From Candidatus Paraprochloron terpiosi LD05 (lineage in GTDB: Bacteria; Cyanobacteriota; Cyanobacteriia; Cyanobacteriales; Prochloraceae), in assembly GCA_018141785.1 (NCBI GenBank), contig CP073341.1, positions 372,001-436,000 on the forward strand: a DNA stretch of 64,000 nucleotides, in the 5' to 3' direction. Under the pieces are notes generated by a model. It was not told the origin of the DNA. It searched no databases and saw only the letters and a program-made list of their open reading frames with translations. Shown piece by piece: positions 18,229-29,009 of the stretch. The stretch's first letter is position 1. Every line of letters begins with the position of its first letter. The position numbers and the translations under genes are program-made.

Positions 18229-20883
18229 TTATATATTTAAAGATAGTTGTCGTTTTAACTCTTCAGGGACGTTCCTCGCTGTTTCTAACCCTTCCACTCC
18301 TTCCCACTTTGTATTTTCATTCCATTTAATTGCTTGGAGGTTGGCGTTTTTGAGTTTGGCGTTATAGAGTTTGGCGTTATAGAGGTTGGCGTTATAGAGT
18401 TTGGCGTTATAGAGTTTGGCGTTATAGAGGTTGGCGTTTTTGAGGTCGGCGTTATAGAGGTTGGCGTTATAGAGGTTGGCGTTTTTGAGGTCGGCGTTTT
18501 TGAGGTAGGCGTTTTTGAGGTAGGCGTTATAGAGGTTGGCACCGCTAAGAAAATCACCAACAATACTGGAAAAAGTACCATTATTGAGACAATCACTATA
18601 ATTGATTATGCGAGATAACTTATTTGGATCTTCCGGTTTCCCATCCTCTTTTACTTCCCCACATAAATGGAAAGACATCTCCAAATCATGACGTTCTCCA
18701 TACCGTTGTAACTCCAGGAGCAAAATCATGACGTTCAAACCAGTGTAAATATCTACTTGTCGCACTCCCCAAGTAGTTTTCTCTCCCAGTTCTGGTTGAG
18801 CTTTCCGTAGTTGTATCATTTTCTCTTGAGGATAATTAGGAGGAGGAACAGCGTCTATATACTCCCCGTCACACCACCGGAGATAGAAGTCTTTTAATCG
18901 TTGAAACAGTACTTTGGGTTTAAACTCCTTATTCCTCTCCAGTAAACCAAATAAATACTCTAGAATTTCCTGAGTGAGACTCCCATAACCAAATAAATCG
19001 TAGATTTCCTTTTCTACTTCCTCCTGGGACACCTCAAACCCCCGATTACGAGCACCAGGTTTAACCCATTGAGAGAAACTTTGCTCCATGGCTTTAGCAG
19101 TGAGAAACTCACTAAAGCTCTTGTGGAAAAATTCTACTGCTCCTTCTTCTGCTGGTTTGAGATAAAATGCTGCAAAAGCGTTCCTTAATGCTTCTTCTTG
19201 CTTCTTATTATCCCCCATTTTTGCAATTTCATCCGCAATACAGGGGTAAGATTTCTTTAACCGCTCTTCCACCGCTGCAATTTTGCCATATTCTCCTCCC
19301 GATTGTACCACACAAATAGCTGCACTCATCAAAACTTGCTCTAAATCTGTTCCTGATAACTCCACCAAATCCTTTTGTAAGTCCTCAGGGCGCTGTTTTG
19401 TTAATACCCACTCCAGAGACTGGTTATAAATCTCAATTTTCCTTCCCCTGTCTCCAAGAGAAACCAAATTTTCTGCTTTAATCTTACCATCTCGATGCAT
19501 TGCAGCTAAAAGATACAGTAGTAAAGGTTCTCCTGCTAACTCTTCTTTCACTGTTGTTGGAGCTTCACTGTCAAGAAACGCCCTAAACCGTTCCTTTTTC
19601 TCTCTTCCCACCAAAACTTCCCATTTTTCTAACCACTGCTCTTGTAATGAATTATCCATGGGGAGTAATGTTATTTCAGCTATCTCTTTCTTAGGATAGT
19701 GAAGACCGTGGAAAGCTAAAGGACGTCCAGTGAGAATAATACCATGGCGTGTTTTTTGGGGAAAGGAAATAACTTGTCGCAGAAACTTCTCAGCCCCAAA
19801 CTCTCTCCCTTCCATTCTCAGTTCGTCGAAACCATCCAGGAAAATCAAATAACGCTGGGAGTCGTCTTGTAACCAGTCTTTACCTAAAGAAGAAGTTACT
19901 TGTCTTTCCAGGATTTCTTCCAAACCCCTCGCAAAATTATTTATATCTCGTAGACGAAGAAAAATAGGTATCCACAGAGGGTGTAAACGCTCTCGAACCC
20001 GATGAGCAAACATGCGACAAAAGACTGTTTTCCCACTTCCGGGTCCACCCAAAATAACGATAGCATTCTTGGAGTCCTGTTTCAGCCTTTCTTTCACCCA
20101 ATCCTCTAAAATAACCTCTTTATCTCCCACCTTAGCTTTCAGGGGAACGTAAACCTGCTGTAAAGTAAAATTTTCCCCCAAAACTGGCTCCAGGGGCAAC
20201 TTCTGAATCGTGTTTTCGCAATAATCCTGAATACTTTGATATAAACTCTCCCTTTCCCGTCCTATACTATAACTTCTCACCACTCCGTCTACGTTATCAC
20301 CTGCTTCCTCTACCGCTTTTGCTAAATAAGCTTCGGTTTTCCAACCCACCCAACCAGCAATAATCTTCCTTTCTGTTTCCTTCAGCCCTCCTTCCTTTAA
20401 GAAACGAGCCAAAACTGTATTGTAAGCACGACCTAAGGTAGACTTGTGAAAGCAGGTGAGAGCTTCCTTAGCTAATTCTTTATCCAGCTCAAACTCTAGT
20501 AAAGCTGTGTCCGATTGAATATTCCTAGGTAAAGTTAAAGAGAGGTTTAGTTTCTCAAAATTCTGGGAGAGTTCCTCAAAACTCTGGCAATAAGATAAGG
20601 GAGCAGTAATAGCTACAAACTCTTCCACCGAAGTAAGCTTTCTTTTCTTCCGCTTTTGATAGGAATCAATGACACTACCAACCAAAGAAAGGGCAGGAAT
20701 TGCAACACCCACACCAGGAGATGTTATTATTCCTAGGGCGACAAATAATGCTAACATGGCACTAGAAATATTTGCTTTCTCCGGCACGCTTAAGTCTTTG
20801 AGGACTTCCCCTAAGTCTTTGTGGATTTCTTGTAATTTAACCTTAGATAAACCCTGACGAACCTGGTGGATAATTCCTGACAA
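18229..20883 (-). CDS. NACHT-domain STAND NTPase with C-terminal pentapeptide repeats
   Basis: 884 residues. An N-terminal helical region includes one strongly hydrophobic stretch (residues 40-70, ALFVALGIITSPGVGVAIPA). The NACHT core has Walker A GGPGSGKT at 279-286 and Walker B LIFLDGFDEL at 346-355, followed by LTGRPLA (sensor 1 region) and the FHKSFSEFLTAKAM winged-helix end. About residues 780-848 are a run of A(N/D/K/Y)L(Y/K)N pentapeptides. NACHT/STAND proteins are signal-sensing ATPases, and many bacterial ones act in antiphage defence (bNACHT, Avs), with the C-terminal repeats as sensor. That role is inferred. No partner effector gene is adjacent, and the gene is flanked by dispersed repeats and a broken HNH gene. 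Confidence 0.85.
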   Translation of the reverse strand: MSGIIHQVRQGLSKVKLQEIHKDLGEVLKDLSVPEKANISSAMLALFVALGIITSPGVGVAIPALSLVGSVIDSYQKRKKRKLTSVEEFVAITAPLSYCQSFEELSQNFEKLNLSLTLPRNIQSDTALLEFELDKELAKEALTCFHKSTLGRAYNTVLARFLKEGGLKETERKIIAGWVGWKTEAYLAKAVEEAGDNVDGVVRSYSIGRERESLYQSIQDYCENTIQKLPLEPVLGENFTLQQVYVPLKAKVGDKEVILEDWVKERLKQDSKNAIVILGGPGSGKTVFCRMFAHRVRERLHPLWIPIFLRLRDINNFARGLEEILERQVTSSLGKDWLQDDSQRYLIFLDGFDELRMEGREFGAEKFLRQVISFPQKTRHGIILTGRPLAFHGLHYPKKEIAEITLLPMDNSLQEQWLEKWEVLVGREKKERFRAFLDSEAPTTVKEELAGEPLLLYLLAAMHRDGKIKAENLVSLGDRGRKIEIYNQSLEWVLTKQRPEDLQKDLVELSGTDLEQVLMSAAICVVQSGGEYGKIAAVEERLKKSYPCIADEIAKMGDNKKQEEALRNAFAAFYLKPAEEGAVEFFHKSFSEFLTAKAMEQSFSQWVKPGARNRGFEVSQEEVEKEIYDLFGYGSLTQEILEYLFGLLERNKEFKPKVLFQRLKDFYLRWCDGEYIDAVPPPNYPQEKMIQLRKAQPELGEKTTWGVRQVDIYTGLNVMILLLELQRYGERHDLEMSFHLCGEVKEDGKPEDPNKLSRIINYSDCLNNGTFSSIVGDFLSGANLYNAYLKNAYLKNADLKNANLYNANLYNADLKNANLYNAKLYNAKLYNANLYNAKLYNAKLKNANLQAIKWNENTKWEGVEGLETARNVPEELKRQLSLNI
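18337..18540 (-). repeat. 15-bp tandem repeat encoding the pentapeptides
   Basis: About 13 nearly identical 15-bp units (GCCAACCTCTATAAC and variants on the minus strand) inside the NACHT gene. Units differ mainly at the second and fourth codons (AAC/GAC/AAA/TAC and TAT/AAA). The DNA identity is higher than protein selection needs, so recent expansion by slippage or unequal exchange is likely. Confidence 0.85.
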
Positions 20884-21214
20884 AACTCACAACCTCCAAA
20901 TCATGTATAAACCTATCATAGCAATTACATCTGGACTTGTCAACCTCTATTTGTAAATTAATTGTAAAGAATTGTTAACCGCAGATAAAAGCAGACAAAC
21001 ACAGATGAATAGGGATAAGATGAAAAAGAGGGCGATCGCGCCCTTTCGTCCGCGAATGAATTGGGGGCTATTTTATGAAACCCCGACAAAGTTTGAATCC
21101 TTCCTTTGCGTCTCTGCGTCTCTGCGCGAAACATTTCCAAAGAATAGGTTGACAAAAAGAGAATTGATAGACTATAATATAGATAAGTGAAACATTGTTG
21201 ATTCTAAACAACCC
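20884..21214. other. Spacer with dispersed repeats, no gene seen
   Basis: 331 nt between the NACHT gene and the small CDS at 21215. It holds a CGCAGAT-type repeat (20978-21016) and a CACGCAGAG-type repeat (about 21096-21132, CTTTGCGTCTCTGCGTCTCT). Small ORFs here are made of these repeats and are not credible genes. Confidence 0.6.
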
Positions 21215-21475
21215 ATGACTATTTCTCTTACCCCAAACCAAGCTTATGATGAACTAATAGATTTCATCGCCTCAGGAACCACCCCTCATAATGTTATAGC
21301 TTTTCAGCCTTCCGAAGAAGTGAAACTAAGGGTAGCTCATTTAATAGATCAAGAGAAAAATGAAGAGTTATCACCAGAAGAAAAGAACGAGCTGGATAAC
21401 TACATGGTCTTGGAACATATATTGCGGTTAGCGAAGGCAAAAGCTTATCAATATCTCACCCAGGTGGATCAATGA
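21215..21475 (+). CDS. Small hypothetical protein preceding an HNH gene
   Basis: 86 residues, hydrophilic and mostly helical (SPEEKNELDNYMVLEHILRL, AKAKAYQYLTQ). Its stop codon overlaps the ATG of the HNH gene by 4 nt (ATGA at 21472), so the two are translationally coupled. Small proteins of this type regularly precede HNH nuclease genes in cyanobacteria. An antitoxin or immunity role is possible but not shown. No family can be named with certainty. Confidence 0.75.
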   Translation: MTISLTPNQAYDELIDFIASGTTPHNVIAFQPSEEVKLRVAHLIDQEKNEELSPEEKNELDNYMVLEHILRLAKAKAYQYLTQVDQ

Positions 21476-21895
21476 GTCGAAAACCACGTCCTTACATTAA
21501 CCGTGACCTTCGTCGTCTTGTAGCTTCTCGTGCAGGTTATCTTTGTGAATACTGTTTGATTAAAGAAAGTGATACGATTTTTGGTTGTGCCATTAATAGT
21601 GCCATTAGCCTAAAACATAGTGGAAGTTCTGAGGTAAGCAATTTAGTTTATGCCTGTGGGTTTTGTAATCGCTACAAGGGCAGTAATATCGGGGGAAACC
21701 GGAGAATTTATACGCTTTTTCAACCCTAGACGGGATAGTTGGTTCGTTCACTTTGTTCTTAATGAAAGCTTGATTAAACCTAGAACTAAAATTGGTCATG
21801 TAACCGCTCAAATTTTAGGCTTTAATGATGCCAATAGGGTACAAGAGCGTCAGATATTAATCCAGTTAGGTAAATATCCAGATCGCCCTAACTAA
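21472..21895 (+). pseudogene. HNH endonuclease, frameshifted and active-site altered
   Basis: Begins MSRKPRPYINRDLRRLVASR with the zinc-type motif CEYC and a second knuckle CGFCNRYKGSN. A frameshift near 21690 moves the rest to another frame (ETGEFIRFFNPRRDSWFVHF, then IGHVTAQILGFNDANRVQER). In related proteins the core reads D-H-x-I-S-L-K-H-G-G. Here it reads NSAISLKHSGS, so the catalytic DH is replaced by NS. Both changes point to loss of function. The downstream miaA is convergent and its stop overlaps this region by 4 nt. Confidence 0.75.
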
Positions 21896-22803
21896 ATCTT
21901 CCTCCCCCCTTTGCGCCTCTGCGCCTCTGCGCGAAACTTTCCCACTCGTCTCCAAACCAGATCTAAAAGTGCTGCACTATCCCCATCAAACCATTCTATC
22001 TCCTGATAAGCCCTAAACCAAGTTCTTTGTCGTTTAGCAAATTGCCGGGTATGCAAAACTATCAAATCTTTGGCGTCGCGTAAAGATACCTCCCCAGCTA
22101 AATATTGTTTCATTTCCCGATAACCTAAAGTATCCAAAAGAGGTAAATCCCAACCATATTTATTCTCCAGAGTTGCTACTTCCTCCACCAACCCCTCTCC
22201 TATCATCTTTTCCGTTCTTGTTTTAATTCTATCTACAAGGTTGTCACAATCTAAGCCTATCTGAAGTAGAGGATAAGAAGGAGGATTCTCACCTTGTTGT
22301 TGGCTGAGAGGGATACCAGTAACGTAAAATACTTCTAATGCTCGAATCGTTCGCAGGGAATCGTTGGGATGAATTTTTTGAGCAGCCCTAGAGTCTACCT
22401 GACACAAAAAAGAATACAATAAAGGTTGAGAAAGAGATGCTAAATCTCTCCGCAACTTTGGCTGAGGGGAAACTGGCGGAATCTTCAAACCCCTCACAAT
22501 TGCCTTAATATATAAACCCGTACCCCCCACTAGAAGACAAGGAGAGGCAAAAGAAGCAATTAAACTTTGTGCTTGTGCTTGATATTGTGCTAAAGTGAGA
22601 GTGTCAGTAGGTTCACAAATATCAATTAAATAGTGGGGTACTAACTGTCGGTATATCTTGCTAGGTTTAGCAGTACCAATATCCAACTCTCGATACACTT
22701 GACGAGAATCTGCACTCATAATAACCGAATTCAGACGCTTCCCTAATTCTAAAGCCAGTTCCGACTTCCCTGTAGCAGTGGGGCCGCAAATAACAATCAG
22801 CAT
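21892..22803 (-). CDS. miaA: tRNA dimethylallyltransferase
   Basis: 303 residues. MiaA adds a dimethylallyl group to A37 of tRNAs that read UNN codons. P-loop ICGPTATGKSELALELGKRL, the substrate motif SADSRQVYRELDIGTAKPS, HYLIDICEP, GGTGLYIKA and QFAKRQRTWFR are all present. The last 14 or so residues (FRAEAQRRKGGRKI) are encoded by a dispersed CACGCAGAGGCGCAGAG-type repeat and are not part of the family. Divergent from gyrB, sharing a 139-nt promoter region. Confidence 0.95.
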   Translation of the reverse strand: MLIVICGPTATGKSELALELGKRLNSVIMSADSRQVYRELDIGTAKPSKIYRQLVPHYLIDICEPTDTLTLAQYQAQAQSLIASFASPCLLVGGTGLYIKAIVRGLKIPPVSPQPKLRRDLASLSQPLLYSFLCQVDSRAAQKIHPNDSLRTIRALEVFYVTGIPLSQQQGENPPSYPLLQIGLDCDNLVDRIKTRTEKMIGEGLVEEVATLENKYGWDLPLLDTLGYREMKQYLAGEVSLRDAKDLIVLHTRQFAKRQRTWFRAYQEIEWFDGDSAALLDLVWRRVGKFRAEAQRRKGGRKI

Positions 22804-22888
22804 TTAGGTTCATCCCCAATAAAATTTCTCTTCAAACAGCTCTAGCTTCCTCTTTAACCATTTTGTGCTATAATTTTTGATGAATTAA

Positions 22889-24865
<1,977 letters not shown>

Positions 24866-24875
24866 GGGGCAGCCC

Positions 24876-25271
24876 CTACAGTTCTTCTAAATACTGGAGT
24901 AAATCTGCCATTTCTTGCGGGTTAGGTTGGAATTTCGGCATGGGGGGTGTTTTGCCACTAATTACCTGGTAAATCAAACTTACCTTGGATTTGCGTTTGG
25001 AAACCTCTACCAGAGAAGGACCCACTTTCCCATTTGCTGTGCTGCCGTGACACCCAGCACAGTTGATCTGGAAAATGGCATTACCTTGGACAACATCTCC
25101 TTTGAGGGAAAGTACTTCTTGCATGTAGGGGTCTGATACCTGATACCAATGAACACCCAACATGGTGAGAAAAACAATCCCCAAAACTAACACAGCGGTT
25201 AAGGAAATCCGCAGTACTAGCATTTTGGGATGGACGAACTGATTATCCATTGAAACATTTGAATTGGGCAT
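24876..25271 (-). CDS. cytM: Cytochrome cM, membrane-anchored c-type cytochrome
   Basis: 131 residues. A hydrophobic segment (residues about 18-41) is an uncleaved anchor or signal peptide. The heme site is CAGCH at 71-75 and the likely Met ligand is in PPMPKF near the C-terminus. This architecture and the ending QEMADLLQYLEEL fit cytochrome cM, which in cyanobacteria is linked to regulation of photosynthesis and respiration. Naming against other small cytochromes c rests on the anchor and the motif spacing. Convergent with gyrB. Confidence 0.85.
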   Translation of the reverse strand: MPNSNVSMDNQFVHPKMLVLRISLTAVLVLGIVFLTMLGVHWYQVSDPYMQEVLSLKGDVVQGNAIFQINCAGCHGSTANGKVGPSLVEVSKRKSKVSLIYQVISGKTPPMPKFQPNPQEMADLLQYLEEL

Positions 25272-25641
25272 CCCTAAGTTGCAAATGGCAGGTTTGACTT
25301 CTTAATCATCGGTTAAAAAGATGTAACAATTATTGCGCTATATAAAGATAACTTAATATTTATCCATTCAGCAACCACGTCTGCCTTATAGCAGTGACCA
25401 GTTACCAGCTCTTTCACAATGAAGGTCCGTCACCAAAAAAAGATGAGAAACTCTTTATCCTGTGGCTCGAAGGTTTTGGAGTTCGTAGAATGGGCATTGC
25501 CTACGCCTTGCCAGTAATATTGCCATGCCTTATTATTAGTGGCTCCCCCGTGTCGCGCCCCAAAAAATAAGGATTAAAAACAGCCAAATCCCTGCTATAG
25601 TAATATATACAGATAAAAAATTATCGCCAAGGAGAACTATA
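25272..25641. other. Spacer between cytM and petG
   Basis: 370 nt without a supportable gene. It holds the divergent promoter region of cytM and petG and a short GACCAGTTACCAGCT stretch related to the ACTGGTA heptamers seen elsewhere. GGAGA at 25631 is the likely petG ribosome-binding site. Confidence 0.5.
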
Positions 25642-25758
25642 GTGGTCGAACACTTGCTGTTGGGAATTGTTATCGGTCTTATTTCAGTGACTCTCGCCGG
25701 GCTGTTTATCGCAGCCTATATGCAGTATAAGCGCGATGATCAGTTGGGAATAGATTAA
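25642..25758 (+). CDS. petG: Cytochrome b6f complex subunit V
   Basis: A 38-residue single-span membrane protein starting at GTG 25642 ([21 protein letters not shown], then [18 protein letters not shown]). It matches PetG, the small subunit needed for assembly and stability of the cytochrome b6f complex in the thylakoid membrane. GGAGA lies 6 nt upstream of the start. The gene is short enough to be missed by length filters. The C-terminal QLGID is slightly longer than in many homologues. Confidence 0.93.
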   Translation: MVEHLLLGIVIGLISVTLAGLFIAAYMQYKRDDQLGID

Positions 25759-26130
25759 TAGCTGATTGAAACTAACATTCTTCCTAGGGACGATGCATAT
25801 ATTGTTACTGTATATTTGCTTTATATAAATAATTTATGTAAAGCTATCGCCCTTGCGATCAACAAGAGTGATCGCGTCCAAGGTGAGCTCTCCAGAAACT
25901 TATAGCGCTCCTTTTGGGGCTGAGTAAAGGGAGTTGTTATGAAGAAATGGGCCTCAGTTGCTTACTAATCTTCCTTTCCCCCTTACCCCTTACCCCTTAC
26001 CCCTTACTCCTTCCCAGTCCAGTTTCTCATCTTTATTTTGGGTGCGGGCTGCGCGATAGCGCAGATCCGCGCGAGCGCGGGTCACGTCGGGAAGGAGCTG
26101 GTAACTGGTAACTGTCATGGTACGAGATGA
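25759..26130. other. Repeat-bearing spacer downstream of petG
   Basis: 372 nt without a credible gene. It contains a CCCCTTA heptamer tandem (25978-26010), two GC-rich hairpins (GCTGCGCGATAGCGCAG and CCGCGCGAGCGCGG, about 26046-26080) and an ACTGGTA heptamer pair (26096-26114). Confidence 0.6.
25978..26010. repeat. Heptamer tandem repeat (CCCCTTA)
   Basis: Four consecutive units of CCCCTTA with one degenerate end. Short tandem heptamers (STRR type) are a known feature of filamentous cyanobacterial genomes. Confidence 0.75.
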
Positions 26131-26212
26131 TGCGGACGGCGAGACTCGAACTCGCATGGTCTAAGCCACACGCCCCTCAAGCGTGCGTGTCTACCGATTC
26201 CACCACGTCCGC
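26131..26212 (-). tRNA. tRNA-Leu (anticodon GAG)
   Basis: 82 nt, class II fold. Acceptor stem GCGGACG/CGTCCGC with discriminator A, D-arm GTG...CAC, anticodon stem CACGC/GCGTG with loop TTGAGGG (anticodon GAG at 26176-26178), long variable arm TGG...CCA, and T-arm GCGAG-TTCGAGT-CTCGC. CCA is not encoded. It reads CUC and CUU leucine codons. It lies divergently to queE. Confidence 0.95.
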
Positions 26213-26265
26213 GTTTGTATATAGATAACTATATCACATCAAATTGGGATAAGACATCGGAAAAT

Positions 26266-26871
26266 ATGGAAAAAAAAATTTTTTATCCCATTGTCGAAAT
26301 TTTCCACTCCGTTCAAGGAGAAGGAGCTTGGGTAGGGGTGAATGCCTTCTTTATTCGACTGGGGGGTTGCGACGTCCATTGTCCTTGGTGCGATCAGAAA
26401 GAGTCTTGGAGTAAGTCAGGTTACCCCTTCTCTAGTAGCGCCCAATTGAGGAAAGAGGCAAAAACCGCTAATCCCGCTATAATCGTTATTACCGGGGGAG
26501 AACCTTTGCTCCACAATCTGGATCCCTTAACGGAAGAACTCAGAGAGTTAGGAATACCCCTTCACTTAGAAACTTCTGGTGCTCATCTTTTCAGCGGCAA
26601 ATTTCATTGGGTAACCTTTTCCCCAAAAAAATTCAAACCACCTCATTTCAGTGTATATGACCATGTCCAGGAATTAAAAGTGGTGGTAGCCAATGATGGA
26701 GATTTAAAATGGGCAGAAGAGCAAGCAGCTAAGGTTCCACCGGAAACTGTCAAGTATCTGCAACCAGAATGGAACACAGACACCAGTCAGGAATTAATCC
26801 TACAATACGTTTTGCACCACCCAGAATGGCGGATTAGTCTCCAGACTCACAAATTCCTGAAAGTTAGATAA
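26266..26871 (+). CDS. queE: 7-carboxy-7-deazaguanine synthase
   Basis: 201 residues from ATG 26266 (MEKKIFYPIVEIFHSVQGEG); the longer frame back to 26215 runs into the tRNA promoter side and lacks homology. QueE is a radical-SAM enzyme that contracts the ring of carboxytetrahydropterin in queuosine/7-deazaguanine synthesis. The cluster motif is CDVHCPWC (C-x3-C-x2-C), followed by ITGGEPLLH. The end FLKVR is typical of the short clade. queC starts 6 nt after its stop, so the two form an operon. Together with queG (34192) most of the late pathway is in this window. Confidence 0.93.
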   Translation: MEKKIFYPIVEIFHSVQGEGAWVGVNAFFIRLGGCDVHCPWCDQKESWSKSGYPFSSSAQLRKEAKTANPAIIVITGGEPLLHNLDPLTEELRELGIPLHLETSGAHLFSGKFHWVTFSPKKFKPPHFSVYDHVQELKVVVANDGDLKWAEEQAAKVPPETVKYLQPEWNTDTSQELILQYVLHHPEWRISLQTHKFLKVR

Positions 26872-26877
26872 CCAAAA

Positions 26878-27570
26878 ATGCCCACTGCTGTCATATTACT
26901 ATCCGGCGGCTTAGACTCCGCAACCACCGCTGCTATTGCTCTTGGCCATGGTTACCAACTTATTGCTCTCTCCTTCCGTTACGGTCAACGTCATGAACGG
27001 GAATTAGGAGCAGCCCAGAAGATAGCCCAAGCTCTGGGAATTAAAGAACATTTTATTACTGATGTAAATTTATCTCAATGGGGTGGTTCTTCCCTGACGG
27101 ACAAGTCCCTTGCTTTACCTCAAGACGGAGTCCAACCAGGAGTTATTCCTTCTACTTACGTCCCCGGAAGGAATACAGTGTTTATTGCTATTGCCCTTTC
27201 CCTTGCAGAAGCCAAAAATGCCGAGGCTATTTACCTGGGAATTAATGCAGTAGACTATTCCGGCTACCCCGACTGTCGTCCCGAGTATCTGGCAGCTTAT
27301 CAGCAACTGGCTAACCTTTCTTCTAAGGTAGGGACAGAAGGAAAAGCAATCCAATTAATCGCTCCCTTAATTAAGGATTCTAAAGTAGATATCGTCCGTC
27401 GCGCCGTGGACTTAGGAGTACCCATTGAATTAACTTGGTCTTGCTATGGGGGAGAGGAGGAGCCTTGCGGTTTGTGCGATGCTTGTCGTATTCGCGATCG
27501 CGCTCTCATTGAAGCTGGTTATCCTGAGTTAGCTACAAGGGTTGGTAAAAATAGAATCTTGCGCCCCTAA
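26878..27570 (+). CDS. queC: 7-cyano-7-deazaguanine synthase
   Basis: 230 residues. QueC converts 7-carboxy-7-deazaguanine to preQ0 with ATP and ammonia. It shows the PP-loop [11 protein letters not shown], the region [14 protein letters not shown], and [14 protein letters not shown]. The C-terminal zinc site has four cysteines in [20 protein letters not shown]. Directly downstream of queE in the same operon. Length and motifs are complete. Confidence 0.96.
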   Translation: MPTAVILLSGGLDSATTAAIALGHGYQLIALSFRYGQRHERELGAAQKIAQALGIKEHFITDVNLSQWGGSSLTDKSLALPQDGVQPGVIPSTYVPGRNTVFIAIALSLAEAKNAEAIYLGINAVDYSGYPDCRPEYLAAYQQLANLSSKVGTEGKAIQLIAPLIKDSKVDIVRRAVDLGVPIELTWSCYGGEEEPCGLCDACRIRDRALIEAGYPELATRVGKNRILRP

Positions 27571-27656
27571 CCTCAATAAAATATTCTTTTGATACAATGA
27601 ATCAGCCATTTTCTTCTGTCTTTCTCTGTGTCCTCTGTGTCTCTGCGGTTATTTTA

Positions 27657-27878
27657 TCAAAGTTGTCTCACCCTAGCTAAAGCTTCTTCTCCTGGAATAG
27701 GTTGAACCGTACCGCTTCGGATTTCATCTCGACGCTTTTTGGCAACAGTGGCCCAAAGTTTTTGGACCGTGTCGTCTTTATCTAACGGTCGGCTTTCAAA
27801 CAGCTTAGTAGCTAATAATGCTCTCAATGCACTGGGTAAAGATAAGGCCTCTTTCATTAACTGATCCACAGATGCCAT
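27657..27878 (-). CDS. Addiction-module component (antitoxin-like)
   Basis: 73 residues resembling the small 'putative addiction module component' family (Unstab_antitox type). The sequence MASVDQLMKEALSLPSALRA, then LLATKLFESL-like region and IPGEEALARVRQL, fits. Such antitoxins normally lie next to a RelE/ParE-type toxin. None is seen on either side here, so this copy looks orphaned. The 3' end abuts a CTCTGTGTCTCTGCGG repeat, and the toxin may have been lost with that insertion. Confidence 0.75.
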   Translation of the reverse strand: MASVDQLMKEALSLPSALRALLATKLFESRPLDKDDTVQKLWATVAKKRRDEIRSGTVQPIPGEEALARVRQL

Positions 27879-27960
27879 GATTCTTTCCTTACTATCCTAG
27901 TCTAGCAAACTAATGGCACCATGGGGGTGTGGATGATGAAGGCGATCGCACTCTTCGTAG

Positions 27961-28825
<865 letters not shown>

Positions 28826-28964
28826 TGCTCCCTCTGGTGGTTGGTTATTTGTAGTTCCTCCCTCACATTGACTTTATAGCATTGAGACCTCTAAGTGAGT
28901 TGGATATAGTTTGCGAGAAATGTTATAATCCTTACCTTTCGGCAATTTTCAAAGTATGGCACGT

Positions 28965-29007
28965 GGTAACTCATAGCTGGTAACTGGTAACTGGTAACTG
29001 GTAACTG
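28965..29007. repeat. ACTGGTA heptamer tandem repeat
   Basis: Five or so units of GGTAACT/ACTGGTA between the broken regulator and the histidine kinase gene. The same heptamer is found at 26096-26114 and 35938-35956, in each case next to GTCATGG or GTCAAGGTAC. Confidence 0.8.
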
Positions 29008-29009
29008 CT

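Noticed and set aside
18337-18540. Tandem short repeats that could suggest a CRISPR array
   Set aside because: The units are 15 bp without spacers, in frame, and encode pentapeptides of the NACHT protein. No cas genes are nearby.
20958-21190. Two overlapping open frames of 65 and 72 codons between NACHT and the HNH pair
   Set aside because: Both are made mostly of the CGCAGAT and CACGCAGAG dispersed repeats.
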